From Hypomyces perniciosus (lineage: Eukaryota; Ascomycota; Sordariomycetes; Hypocreales; Hypocreaceae), in the NCBI GenBank assembly GCA_008477525.1, contig SPDT01000008.1, forward strand, positions 868,001-932,000: a stretch of 64,000 nt of DNA, given 5' to 3'. The notes under the pieces are model-generated. The model was not told the DNA's origin. It saw only the letters and a list, made by a program, of their open reading frames with translations, and did no database searches. Within the stretch, counting starts at the first letter, position 1. Every line of letters starts with the position of its first letter. Below, piece by piece: positions 20,988-32,478 of the stretch. The position numbers and the translations under genes are program-made.

Positions 20988-23900
20988 ATGGCTGCCAATA
21001 GGGAGGAGCTCTCCTCTTGGTATGCTCATACGCGCCCTCACACGGTCGACCTTGTCGGTGACATCGCTGGTCGCGAGCCCTTCATTATCCATGGCGAATC
21101 GTTGATTCGATACTGTCTGGAAGAGTCTCGAGTGAATTTTCAGGGTGAGCCACCACAGTCCCCTTGGGGTACGTCCGATTGCTGACACCCTGCAGATGGA
21201 TTCCAGATCCTGCATGCTGTATATGCAGTCGAACGATTCCTGAATAACCTACACAAAAGAGGCTGCGACTTTGACATTGTATTCTTTCGCAATCTGAGAG
21301 ACCTCTGCGTCCCATCGGGCTCTGATAGCCCGTATAAACATCAGCTGACGAGAACGATCATTCTTCGTCATCTCGCGAGACATGCTGATGAGTGTGCAAA
21401 GAACGGCACCAGAGCAGCCGTTTGCGAATTCGACTCTCCCGAGAGCCAGGAGTTCGTGGAGTATTTGCGGCACTTACCGATTCACTTCATCCTCTGCCAC
21501 GAAGGTGATGATGACACGAATGACGCGATCCAGCTGCGCTGTATGATATACAATTTTATATCAAGCGGTAATAACGTCGCCATAATCAACTGGATTCAAT
21601 GGAAGAGTTCCAAGGTCAGTCCTGTGGTCTCCATGTGTCTGCCAGTCGTCTCATGCTTAGCTTATTCCTAGGTATTCGCCCCGTTGTTGAGCAGGTCTTC
21701 TGATGGCTTGCTTCCACTGCGAATCAAAGAAGTCTTTGACTCGCCTTTTGCCCCCCTTTCGGAGAACGGGCACGTCCCTCCTTCTGTGTTCGACTCTTCC
21801 GGCTTATCGATGCGGGAGCGTATGGGCATTATGGCCTGTCGATACATACTTGAGGGAAAATCTGTGGAAGGCTGTCCAGTGAGTGGAAAACTGGAAGAGA
21901 ACATCCAAGCATTTCTGCTTCACCTTGCTGTTCTGAAGAACTGCACCCTGCTTGAGCGCCAACGTTGGATTACTCCTGAGTCTTGTCCTAGCACTTCTAG
22001 AGATGGCGTCTTCCTCCGCCAAGTTGCGGAAACTTCGTTGGCCCTATTGGAAAACCATGAGATGATTGAGACGAGCCCTGACAACGCAGACTGGGATCTT
22101 TATGACCCAATTGACGGGTTCGTATATGCTTCTATGCTAAAGAAGCTGCGTATGAAAGAGCCGGCTCCCCCGCAAGTTGTCGAGTTGTGGAAATCTTTGT
22201 GGACCGCGCTGCGCACTGGAATCGAGAAAACTCTTCAAGATGACCTTCCCCTGACTGACGAGCCATACAACGACGTGTCGACGACACCTTCATCCGTGCA
22301 TTTGTCTCCGCCGTCGGCTTTGCGGTTTAGTCATCCCGTGCTAGACGAGTTCTTGGAGGATATCAGACTAGAAGACAGGCGAGAAAGTCGAAACGCGACT
22401 TCGGACTTGGTCTTCGAGGACCTACATCATTGGCACAACACAAAGCTTCTAATTTCCCGCAAGAAACTCTACAAACCAGGCTTTTATGCAAGGAAACGCA
22501 CTCAAAAACTGTTGGCAGATATTGTCGCATATTCCGCAAGTTTGACAAACGCACGCGGCAAGCTCATTGATCCTGAGACGGTAGTGGTGAAAAGGGGTCA
22601 TGCGTCAAAAGGCGCCAAGGGCAAGCCTGCTGCGACTCATAGCAAAGAGTCCAAGAATAAATCCAAAAAAGAAAACAACAAAGGAAACAAGAAAGGTGGC
22701 AAGGAGAGTGCGCTCAAGACTGCTCATGAAATTCAAGAGCGCAACGCATTAGCCAAGCGGCACAAGATCAATACCTTCTGGAATGTGACTTGCCAAGAGA
22801 TTGAGAAGGACCACAGCACTGTCAATCGATACACAAAGACAATCAGCTTTCTGCTTGGCCGCTCTCAAGCCGATATTGTTGTACTTGGATCTGAGATTTA
22901 TCTGTACTTGAGCCATCTCCTTGGACAGCTGTGGGCGAAAAGCCGGGTGAACCTGGACAAGAAGTCCCGTGCCGGTAAGAAGCAATTTCCTCAATGGAAA
23001 TATGAACGAGGCTAACTGCAAAATTAACAGGGCTATATCTCATCGCGTTGATTTGGAAATGGCTGCAAAAAATCTCCGCGACTGGTGCCTCCAAGGCTGT
23101 GGTTCAGGCAGTGGAGAAGCTCACAACCTGCCTTCAGATGCCAGAGCTTCCCATTGCGATTGAAAGTCCGGCTGAGAAACTATGTTTCAGGTTTGACTAC
23201 AGTACCGTCAAGGACGTGAAGGAGATTGTTCAGGACCATCGTGCCTTGCAACTTGAATATGGAGGGCCGTATATGGAACGACGATTCGATTCCAGGCCTG
23301 ACGATCGAGTTCCGTTCGAACCAGACGCCTGGCAAAGGAAGGTTCTTGACTCGATCGACTCTAATAATAGTCTTCTTGTCATTGCACCAACATCTGCAGG
23401 CAAAACATTCATCTCCTTCTATGCTATGAAGAAGGTGCTAGAAGAAAGCGATGAGGGGGTGCTTGTGTATGTAGCCCCGACCAAAGCTCTTGTGAATCAG
23501 ATCGCAGCCGAAATTGGGGCGCGGTTCTCCAAGTCTTACCATAACCAGGAAGGCAAATCCGTTTGGGCCATCCACACCCGAGACTACCGCATTCAAAACC
23601 CAACCGGGTGCCAGGTCTTAGTCACCGTTCCGCATATATTGCAAATTATGCTTTTGGCACCGACAAATGCCAAAGGTAAAAATGCCTGGTCAAGACGCAT
23701 CAAGAGGATCATCTTTGACGAAGTTCATTGCATCGGCCAAACTGAAGATGGTGTCGTCTGGGAGCAGCTGCTTCTATTGGCACCATGCCCCATCATCGCT
23801 CTCTCAGCGACTATAGGCAATCCCGAGGCCTTCCGCGACTGGTTGTCTTGGGTTCAAGAACGAAAGGGGCAAAATTTGGACATGGTGGTCCACACAGCTC

Positions 23901-26470
23901 GCTATTCTGACCTCCGAAAGTTCATCTATGAACCACGAAAACGGGAGCCATTCCAGGGGCTTCGTAGCGAGAAGATGATACCCGTGCCCGGTTTAGATGA
24001 AGGCGATATTTCTCATCCCAGCTTCAGATTTGTGCACCCTGTGGCTGCTCTCACAGATAGGTAGGTGTAGTTTGCCATCCATTGGAGGGAAGAATGGAGA
24101 CTAACATTCCTAGGAATTGCACCGCACTTGACGACCTCTCTTTAGAGGCACGAGACTGTCTGAGTCTTTGGACTGGCATGAGAAAAGTTTTGCCTAGCGA
24201 GGAACTGTCTGAGTTTGATGCTCTTAATCCGTCCAACGCGCTGCCCGACATCATTACAAAATCCGATGTCCTCCAATGGGAGATGAAATTGAAACAAGCA
24301 CTCCGACGAACCATTGGGTCTCAAAAATCCACCTTTCAGGGTATACAAGAGACACTGGAGGTACCGTCGAGCCAGGGGGGCTTCGATATTTCCCGATCTA
24401 GGAACCAGATGGAAAACCTGTTTGAATTAGCCTCGGATCTCTATAGCCTGGATTCTCTGCCCGCCTTGGTATTTCACTATGACAGTCATGGGTGTGAAAA
24501 ATATGTGCAGTACATGTTCAAGAAGCTTGAATATGTTGAGGACAAGTGGAAAAAGATGTCTCCAGCGTGGACTCGTAAACTGGAAGAATATGAGTCGTGG
24601 AAGATTTTCAGGAACACTCAGTCAAAAACGAAGATTATCCCCCGAAGGAAGAATACAGACGACAACTCTGAGAGGTTTTCCAAGTTGGACTTGATGCGGG
24701 GGGAAGCAGACGTCGAGGCCAGCCCGTGGGAAAGCTTTGATCCTGATGCCCCTTTAAGCCAGTTCAGCTTCGCCGACATAACAAAGATGCAAGCATCGGA
24801 AGTGGAAGAGTTCATCGCACCACTGGAGGGCTTGGTAAGTCCTTGGTTGTCAGATGCGCTTCGACGTGGTCTTGGCGTTCACCATGCCGGAATGAATCGA
24901 CAATATCGCCAAGCGTATGTTCTTCCGATTCAAACCAAGTGATAGATAATTGTTGGGCTAACAAAAGCACAGGGTTGAGATTCTGTTTCGAAGAGGATAT
25001 CTGCGGTTGGTCGTCGCCACGGGCACCCTTGCCCTTGGCATCAACATGCCTTGCAAGACGGTGGTTTTCCATTGCGATTCTATCTTTCTCACGGCACAAA
25101 ACTATCGGCAGGCTTCAGGTCGTGCAGGACGCCGAGGTTTTGATCTTCTTGGTAACGTTGTCTTCAATGGGATCCCCAGAGATCGAGTATACGAGATTAT
25201 GTCTGCACGGCTGCCAGGCCTGAACGGCCAGTTTCCCATCTCCGCGACTCTCGTCCTTCGACTTCTCAACCTGCTGCATGGGACTGAGAATTGTGACTTT
25301 GCCGTTGGAATGGTGCAAGCTCTGTTATCGCAGACTCGTCTGTATCTGGGCGGGCCGGAATCGGAGATGTCAGTCAAACACCATCTCCGGTTCTCGATTG
25401 AGTACTTGAGAAGGCAGCACTTGCTCTCCGCAGAAGGCGCCCCAATCAACTTCTCTGGTCTAGTTGGCCATCTGTACTTTACAGAAAACGCTGTTTTTGC
25501 GTTCCACTCATTGCTGAAGGGTGGATACTTTCATCGGATCTGCGCGAGGATTGACAAGAATCCAGAGGGAATGTTGCTGGAAATGATGCTGGTCCTTAGT
25601 CACCTGTTCAACCGCGTTCCTATCCAACGGAACCGGAGAATAGTTGAAGTAGCTCACAGGTCGTCTTCTGTCGTGTTTCTTCCACGCCTCCCACCACAAG
25701 CCGAGGAATTGCTTGTCCTGCATAACAAAGAAACGCTATCCATTTTCAAGGGATACGTGCAGTCGTATATTGGCCATAATCTCGCCGGCAAGAGGGACCG
25801 GATGCTGCCGTTTACCAAAACCGCTGTTGGACAAGAAAAGCCCACCGGCAGGATGTCTTCGCGTCACAAAGCACACACTACGATTCGGTCTCCGTTCGTG
25901 GCCTTGTCAGGGTTTACGGATGACTTCCAGACGATCCATGAGCTGTGCGAAACGGTCCGTGGCAGCGTGTTCATGGAAGAATCTGCCATCCCGTACATCC
26001 CCGTCTGGCCACATGACACGAACGTCGAGCTTAACGCATACGTGTACGATTTCTTTAAGCATGGTAGCCTGCATGTCCTGGTTAGAGACAATGGCATTAA
26101 GCGTGGTGATGTGTGGTTCTTTCTCCAGGACTTTTCTCGTACCCTGTCCACCATTGTTTCCAGTCTAGAAATCCTCATTGGTGCAGATGAGATGGACAGT
26201 GGCGACGACTTGCAGGACGATGAGGAGGTGGCTCCTGACGAATTACCAGCCAATAGTAAGGCAGGCGACAGTGCAGCAGATGGCCAAGATAATGCCGAGG
26301 ATTCTGATTCAAAAGAAGCGACGTCTTTTGTCTCCGACTGGGACAGTAGTCAAGATGAGATTGATTCCATCCCGGCCTGGCAAAAGGAAGGCGGTTTGTG
26401 CAAGGTTCTGAAGGCCTTCAAATTGCTGAGGGACGAGTTTAATACCAAGTTCCACAAGACTTGGGCATAA
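20988..26470 (+). CDS. DDX60-type Ski2-like DEVH-box RNA helicase
   Basis: Six exons: 20988-21144, 21196-21614, 21672-22974, 23031-24060, 24114-24914 and 24973-26470. All five introns (51-58 nt) keep frame, giving 1,735 residues, close to human DDX60 (about 1,700). Walker A (APTSAGKT) lies near residue 745, the DEVH box (FDEVHCIGQ) near 854, LSATIG near 883, a late motif V-like TGTLALGINMP in exon 6, and motif VI QASGRAGRRG near 1279. DECH/DEVH-type boxes with these surroundings define the Ski2-like group; the long N-terminal region and the Lys-rich linker coded at 22610-22712 fit the DDX60 branch rather than exosome Ski2/Mtr4. DDX60 in animals assists cytosolic sensing of viral RNA and affects translation; the fungal role is not established. 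A C-terminal acidic stretch (about 26190-26350) precedes the end. Confidence 0.92.
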
Positions 26471-27507
26471 GGATGTATGAATGGATGACCAAGGTTGGAG
26501 AAGTGGACTGGCGGTGATGGATAGATAGTCTGTTGATTGGGGGACAGCACATCAACATGTAGGGGAAATAATATCTCGAGTGGCCGAGGTCAAGAATTCC
26601 AGATCTGAATACCTAGAAGTGTGCGAATGGTGAGATTATGTTCATGAGAAGAAGCTCAACTGCCCGCTTTGTTATGGGTATTGCCACCTATCCCAACCTC
26701 AACCGAAGGAAGCGCCACCCAACACGAGTTCCTTCCTCTATCCTCTATGTAGATACAAAGCATTGGCATACTGCTAAAGCTTCAATCAACCACTTTGACT
26801 CTCCAGAATGAGGCCGTCCTCTTAAATTCTGCACCTCTTTCATCATTTCCCACTTGCTCGGATCGAGATTCCGTGGCGGTACGAGTTGGGCATAGCCGAA
26901 AACAAGACAGCAAACAAAAGCCCTACAGCTTCATCACTGTGATTGCACCATGACGACAGAAAGCAGCCTTCATGTCCAGGTCATGACGAACTCGACCAGG
27001 CGATCCATCCAAAATCAGCCAAATGCAAGAAATACGTAGCCGCATTAAATCCGACTGCCAAAGAAAAAAGAAAAAAAACTTGGAACGCTAGGCATTAATT
27101 CCCAGAATTATAGCCGTTTCATAGGCCCCATGTCACACGAATGACAGCTTGCCCTCCCATTGCCACACCCCGGACCATCATGACCTCATCCATGCGATAT
27201 CATTTGAGTCGCTTACTGGCACCTGGATGTCGTGAGCCAAGCGAGCCGGATCCGGTTCAAGGCCGCGATAACGTCAAACTGGCTTTTTGTGTGTAGCAAC
27301 GTATGACGATGAGTATCGCCAGTGGAGTCAATAGAGCGGGTAAATTGTAAATAAATGCTGGACTGTCCGTCCGACACAAACAACAGTTCCAAACTGCTAC
27401 CTCATACCTTGAGTGCCAGTATTCTATACCTCACCACATTTCGCTCCAATTCGACAAGTTCTCGTCAAACCTATTATCAACAGATCGTCAGGCGATATCC
27501 TCCAAGC
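26471..27507. other. Intergenic region, helicase to MARVEL gene
   Basis: About 1 kb with no recognisable gene. The last 150 bp is C/A-rich and probably the 5' leader of the MARVEL gene. An in-frame ATG at 27355 would extend that protein by 51 residues but has no membrane-protein character. Confidence 0.55.
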
Positions 27508-28069
27508 ATGGCTCTTGACCGCATTGTCAACATCATCCTCCGGGCAGCAGAGCTCGTCTTTGCTGCCATCGTCGCTGGCGTGACGGGAGAGTACTTACAC
27601 AGAAACAACCACGCCTCTTCCTGGTCCCTAGGACGCTTCATATACGCTGAAGTCGTCGCAGCAATATCCATGTTCATTTCATTGATATGGCTTATTCCAT
27701 TCTCCTGGTCCTTTGTCCACTGGCCCGTGGACATCTTCATCAGCATCTGCTGGTGGGTGGTCTTTGGCTTGCTTGTTAACGTGAGTACCGTCAATTCTGT
27801 ATACTTTTCCAGACAGAGAATATCTGGACTGACTCCTGAGATAGATGTTGGACGGAAGCTGTGGCGCTGTCTTCAACTGGGGCAATGTGCATCCCGTTCA
27901 TGGAGATTCGTGCGGCAAGTTCAAGGCCAACATTGCCTTCTCATTCCTGTCAGCCCTTCTCTGGCTCGTCTCTGCCTTGCTTGGCATCTTTTGGGTTCGC
28001 AAGCGTCACGCAAAGGTCGATGGCGCCGGCCCTCATCGTCGCCGCTGGTACCGCCGAAGCGCCGTCTAA
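27508..28069 (+). CDS. MARVEL-domain four-transmembrane protein
   Basis: Two exons, 27508-27780 and 27845-28069, split by a 64-nt intron (GTGAGT donor, TGAGATAG acceptor), 165 residues. Four hydrophobic segments are visible: about residues 6-24 (IILRAAELVFAAIVAGVTG), 44-66 (FIYAEVVAAISMFISLIWL), 72-92 (VHWPVDIFISICWWVVFGL) and 122-142 (IAFSFLSALLWLVSALLGIF). The tail is basic (RKRHAKVDGAGPHRRRWYRR). The conserved W/C pattern and topology fit fungal MARVEL proteins of the Nce102/Fhn1-like group or close uncharacterised relatives, which sit in the plasma membrane and affect membrane domains. I chose the second in-frame ATG (MALDRIV) because the first membrane helix starts directly after it. Confidence 0.8.
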
Positions 28070-29352
28070 GTGTGCGACTATACAATCAAGAGAAAGAGGA
28101 ACAGCGATCGATCAATCAGTTACAGTTCACTTTCTTAGAGCTTTACACGACTTGTAAGATGGCGAAGAATAAATCTAGGGGAAGAGGTCGAGGCAGAGGG
28201 GGAGATGTTTCTTTCGTGCGAATCCAACCAGTCTACTCTACGATATTACGATTTCACTATTCCCCATCATGTACACCAGCTTAGTAATAATTATGCAGAC
28301 GTTTCGATTTTGTTTTAATAGACGCTCTCTCATTCCAAATCGAGTTCAAATGCTGCTATACTGTAAATTTTCATGTGCATCCTGACAGTCAGGGTTCAAT
28401 AGATCTTTCCAATTAACCTTGCCCCGGCATTCCATCCTCACGAAATCTCACGAAATCTCACATCTCAACCACAAACCTTATCGAAAATGCCATGTGTCTC
28501 TCATACCGTCATTTCCCCATAAATTGAACGGAGCTGGAGGTACAATTACCACACATCATCATCAAAGCTTACAAGAGAGATCCAGAGCTCCGCGATCGAG
28601 ATTCACTTTGGCATATCAACGCAAGGAAAGCCCTGTAGATCCTCCGTCATACCCCCAACTCAAAATAACTACCGAATACGATATGCACTCTCAAGATGCT
28701 ACATTGGGGCCTTTTTTTTCCGCATCGATCAAACGGTACCTGTCATCGAACGGAATACGATCGGCGATGATGTAAAGGTGATGACTTGCCACGCATATAA
28801 CGCCCGCATTGCGTCATCCAAGAATGCACCTCCGTTTTCTTTGCAAGGATGTCGAAAACGCCCCGGCAGGCTTTGAATTACTTCGTACCTTGTAGACAAC
28901 GTCACCATTTCCTAATATGACGCTTGGGATGATGTATGTACACATAATTGCCGTGGCCGTCATATGCGCAACATGTACTTCGTACACTCCACCAAGATTA
29001 CAACGTAGAAGCGGGGAAAGGATGCACAGAAAATCAAACCTGTACTGCATCAGCAAGCTGAAGCTTCGTCCTTGGAATGCGAACTGTGATGACGACGAAT
29101 AGGCGGGGGTTATCCTCTCCGTGCCTACGTGTTTTCGGATATGGCGAGAGGGGTGGTTTCATCATAGGTAGCTAGATCAAACCTCAGCTTCAGGGGAGAG
29201 ATCCAGATGATATCTATATAATGTGAAGGCTTCTCTGGAAATAATTTACTTTTTTTTAGAATCATACTCATCAGACAATCTGAATCCAAAGCAATTCTCA
29301 AAACATTTCCTAAAACATTTACTCAAACATTCAACCAACCAACATCGTCAAC
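28070..29352. other. Intergenic region with dehydrin-like promoter
   Basis: About 1.3 kb. It has two TACTTCGTA motifs (28879-28887, 28976-28984) and, at its right end, stress-type promoter sites listed separately. The short frame at 28158-28284 lies in the 3' region of the MARVEL gene and is probably not a gene. Confidence 0.55.
29149..29221 (+). promoter_or_regulatory. STRE-type elements and TATA box of the dehydrin-like gene
   Basis: AGGGG (core of the stress response element) occurs at 29149-29153 and 29192-29196, and a TATATAA box at 29215-29221, 132 bp before the start codon. The order STRE-STRE-TATA fits a stress-induced fungal gene; binding by an Msn2/4-like factor is inference. Confidence 0.5.
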
Positions 29353-30581
29353 ATGTCTTCCCTCATGAACAAGGTCAAGGACGCCCTTCACTCGGACAAC
29401 AAGTCCTCTCAGCCTGAGGGCACTCATGGACCTCACAGCTCCAGAGTCGGCAATGCTGCCGATCCTCGCATCGACTCTGACCGCGACCACCGGGAGGCCT
29501 ATGGCACCCATGGCACTCATGGTACTACTGGTACTACTGGCACTCATGGTACTCATGGTACTCACGGCACCACCAGTACTCTTGGTGCTCACGATGGCTC
29601 ATACACCACCGGTGACAACTACTCCTACGGCACCGGTCAAACTGCAGGCCGCACAGGTGGCCCTGCCGACCGAACAGATGGTCCTCACAGCTCCAATCTC
29701 GCCAACAAGATGGACCCACGTGTCGACTCTGACCGTGACCACAGCGGAAACATGGGCTTTAACCCCCAAGGTACTGCGACCACGGGCGACACCACTGGGT
29801 ATGGCAGCACTGGGTACGGCAGCACTGGACACGGCACCACCGGTACAGCTTCCCGAACAACTGGCCCGCACAGCTCCAGCACTGCCAACAAGATGGATCC
29901 ACGCGTCGACTCTGACCGCGACCACAGCCGCAACATGGGCTTCAACCAAAGCGGTACATCAAACACCGGTACTGGCACTGGCACTGGCACTGGCGGCGGT
30001 GCTTTCTTCACTGGCGGCAGCACTGGCGCTACAACTCACGGCACCACGCACGGCACCACAACCCATAGCACTACGGGAACCCGCGGCTCGTCAGGTGTGC
30101 CCGAGGGTACCTTTGGTCAACACAGCACTCGAGGTAACGACTCGCATCTGGGCAGTACCACTCAGGGCGGCTACGGCACCTCGGGTACCGCAGGAGGTGT
30201 CGGAGGAGGCATTCATTCTAGCATTGGCCCAGCTCCCCACACTGCCGGACCTCACAAGTCGGACATGTTGAACAAGGTCGACCCGCGCGTTGACAGTGAC
30301 CTCGACGGCAGCAAGACCCTCGGTGGAAACAACACATATTCTCAGTCGTGAGTGGGTGGTCTCCCACAAAAGATAACCCGGTGCGTAGTTTTTGTTGTCT
30401 AACGCTTCACCGTAGAGGAGAGGGTAGGACAACAGCCAAGGATCCCACGGATGCTGCTCAGGTGCCTCCTTCAGTCCTGCAGAAACACATTGGCCAACCG
30501 ACGATTCACCACGACGACACGACACACGACCGGGAGCGCAGGCACAGTGTTTCTCACCAGGAACAGCACCGTGGCCTGTGA
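29353..30581 (+). CDS. Dehydrin-like protein with DPR motifs
   Basis: Two exons, 29353-30347 and 30416-30581 (68-nt intron), 386 residues. Four copies of a 20-residue unit with consensus GPHSSxxANKxDPRVDSDRD lie at residues 26-45, 110-129, 171-190 and 299-318; the first and last are diverged. Between them are Gly/Thr/His-rich repeats with short periods (GTH, GTT, GSTGY, GT). The DPR motif defines the dehydrin-like family described in Aspergillus fumigatus (DprA, DprB, DprC), small hydrophilic stress-protection proteins active in oxidative, osmotic or freezing stress. Which paralogue this is cannot be told here. The protein is strongly hydrophilic, has no signal peptide and is probably disordered. 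The second exon is His/Asp-rich and lacks the motif. Confidence 0.9.
29500..29582 (+). repeat. 9-bp period coding repeat (GGTACTCAT-like)
   Basis: Runs of GGCACTCAT, GGTACTACT and close variants encode GTHGTHGTTGTTGTH in the dehydrin-like gene. A related GGTACT/GGCACT run lies at 29969-29995. Such arrays change length easily, so allele length may vary. Confidence 0.8.
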
Positions 30582-31448
30582 TTTGAATTTGAATGAAATG
30601 AGGGGGTGATATGACGACGGCTGCATTGCCAGAACAGGCAGGATGTACTATTAGGTATTATTATTAGTGGGTGGTATCACAAGACGTATGTATGTAAGTG
30701 GGATAGGGACAAATAATTGGGTTTCCTTGTTTTCTCCATTTCGATTGAACCGTCTTGGCATGAAACGTGATGAAGAGAGGAGATGCGAAGTGTGAGACGT
30801 GAGGTGGGAGGTGGGAGGTGTGAAGAGAGGAGTCAAGACGCGCAGCAGATGCGGAGCTGTGGCCTAGATCATCGCATCTCACCGTGCACCGTGTCTTGCA
30901 TTAAGTATTCAGCCCCCTCGGAGTTGGAGGGATCGGTGAGCAGATAGCGCGGGCGTGTGTTGAGATGTTGATGTCACGGCATGCGTTGTTTGGTGGTTGG
31001 CAGGTCTTGATGCCATGCCAAGCGTTGCACGAGCGGCACCAGAGTCGGAGAGACCGCAGGCCGAGTGGGTGCTGCAGTATGTACTCCGTATGTACGTATT
31101 AGTGTCCAGAATCTGAGGTAAGCTGAGGCCGTTTGCTGCGCGGTAATATGCATTGTGGCTGTTCTCATGACATGGCAGATGAGATGAATTGGATGGATGG
31201 CGATTGAAGCATGGTGAGTTGGTTGATTGAGAATTGAGACAAGCCCCCACTGGCATGTGCGGCGTGTGCTCTATCACCTGCAGCATTAGCACTGAATCAA
31301 CCCCACACCAAGACAGCAAGGCTGCCTGCCTACGGAGTACAAGGTACCATCAGGCACATGCTGTCCAAGACATCGCGGACATCTCTCTCTCAGCCTCACC
31401 ACCTCAGATGACGCTCGCTGTTTCCGTTGCATTCGCCATGTCTCCGTC
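30582..31448. other. Intergenic region before ATG5
   Basis: About 0.87 kb. It has a G-rich run of TGGGAGG/TGAGG units near 30795-30830 and two TACTCCGTA/TACGGAGTA motifs (31082-31090, 31331-31339). It should hold the ATG5 promoter. No gene is supported. Confidence 0.55.
31082..31339. repeat. TACGRAGTA motif pair upstream of ATG5
   Basis: TACTCCGTA at 31082-31090 and TACGGAGTA at 31331-31339, in opposite orientations and 249 bp apart. The nearer copy is about 110 bp before the ATG5 start. Confidence 0.85.
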
Positions 31449-32337
31449 ATGATGTCGGCCTCCTCTATCCCCCAGGCGCTCTGGGCCGCCCAAATTCCCC
31501 TGCACATCACACATCCAGCGGCCCCCACGACACCCTTCATCACCAGCATCCCGCGCTTCAGCTACCTGTCGCTGTTGCTGCCTCGCCTATCGGCCTTCTT
31601 CAATACCACATGCTCCAGCTTCCACTTTGAGGATGTGCATCTGAGGAACCTGGCGGTGGGGCTGTTGGTGGACTTGTACCAGCCGAGTCTGCCCTGGAGG
31701 TTGGTGGTGAATGATGGCATCTCTTGGGACATAGCAGATACGTTCTTGAACAGCGTAAAGGAGGTGAGCAGACTGAGTAATAGCAAATGCCGGGTCGGAT
31801 GTTGCTTGCTTGCTGTGTTTCGTGCTGTTCCTTCGCCAAGAGACAACATGTCTAAGACTGACATCATAGGCCGACTTTGTTCGCAACGGCAACGCAAACC
31901 AAATCATGAAAATGTCCAAAGAGCACACCACCCAGCTCTGGAACGCCGTCCTCGACAACGATTACACCGCCTTCGCACGTATTCACACCCGCCTCCTCAA
32001 CGCCCCAACAGCCCTCAAGCATGTCCCTATCCGCATCTACATCCCCTCGACACCCCCCAGCGGCGACTCCTCACCAGAGGCAGCAGCCGTAGCAGAAGCC
32101 GGGTCGTTCAAGGTTGCCCAGTCCCTAGTCCCAGCCACGTCTCCAGACCGCAAGCCCAAGCTTTTAGGACAGGCCCTCAAGGATACGATGCCGACACTGT
32201 TTCCGAGCAGTCGTGATCCGGTGTTGGCGAATGTGCTGTTGCATGGGGCGCCTGCGCCGTTTGGTGCCCCCTTGGCTGAGTTGATGAGGGAAGCAGCTTA
32301 TCCCGATGGCTGGCTTTGTTTTGTTGTCGTTGTTTGA
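31449..32337 (+). CDS. atg5: Autophagy protein ATG5
   Basis: Two exons, 31449-31763 and 31870-32337 (106-nt intron), 260 residues. Diagnostic blocks are LWAAQIPLHITHPAAPTTPF, PRFSYLSLLLPRL, VGLLVDLYQPSLPWRLVV, NSVKEADFVRNGNA and the C-terminal AYPDGWLCFVVVV. ATG5 is conjugated by Atg12 through a lysine; by position in the NSVKEAD block the acceptor here is Lys104, and the intron falls right after codon 105. The Atg12-Atg5-Atg16 complex acts as the E3-like enzyme for Atg8 lipidation on the phagophore. The protein is somewhat shorter than many fungal ATG5 proteins because the linker between the two ubiquitin-like domains is short. Two ATGs in a row (31449, 31452) are equally possible starts. 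It is convergent with the CSA-type gene, 141 bp away. Confidence 0.95.
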
Positions 32338-32478
32338 TAATAGAGTACAAGGTTAGCGAGACTGGCGTTTGGCGGATATGGAACTTGGTTGGTCTTTTTG
32401 GGATATGGTACAAGGCTTTTGTTTTTCTAATACTCCATCTGCCCATACTACAATTTGGTGGCATCTACAGCGCTAAGT

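Noticed and set aside
27355..27507. Upstream in-frame ATG extending the MARVEL protein
   Set aside because: The added residues are polar and look like a leader; family members start right before the first membrane helix.
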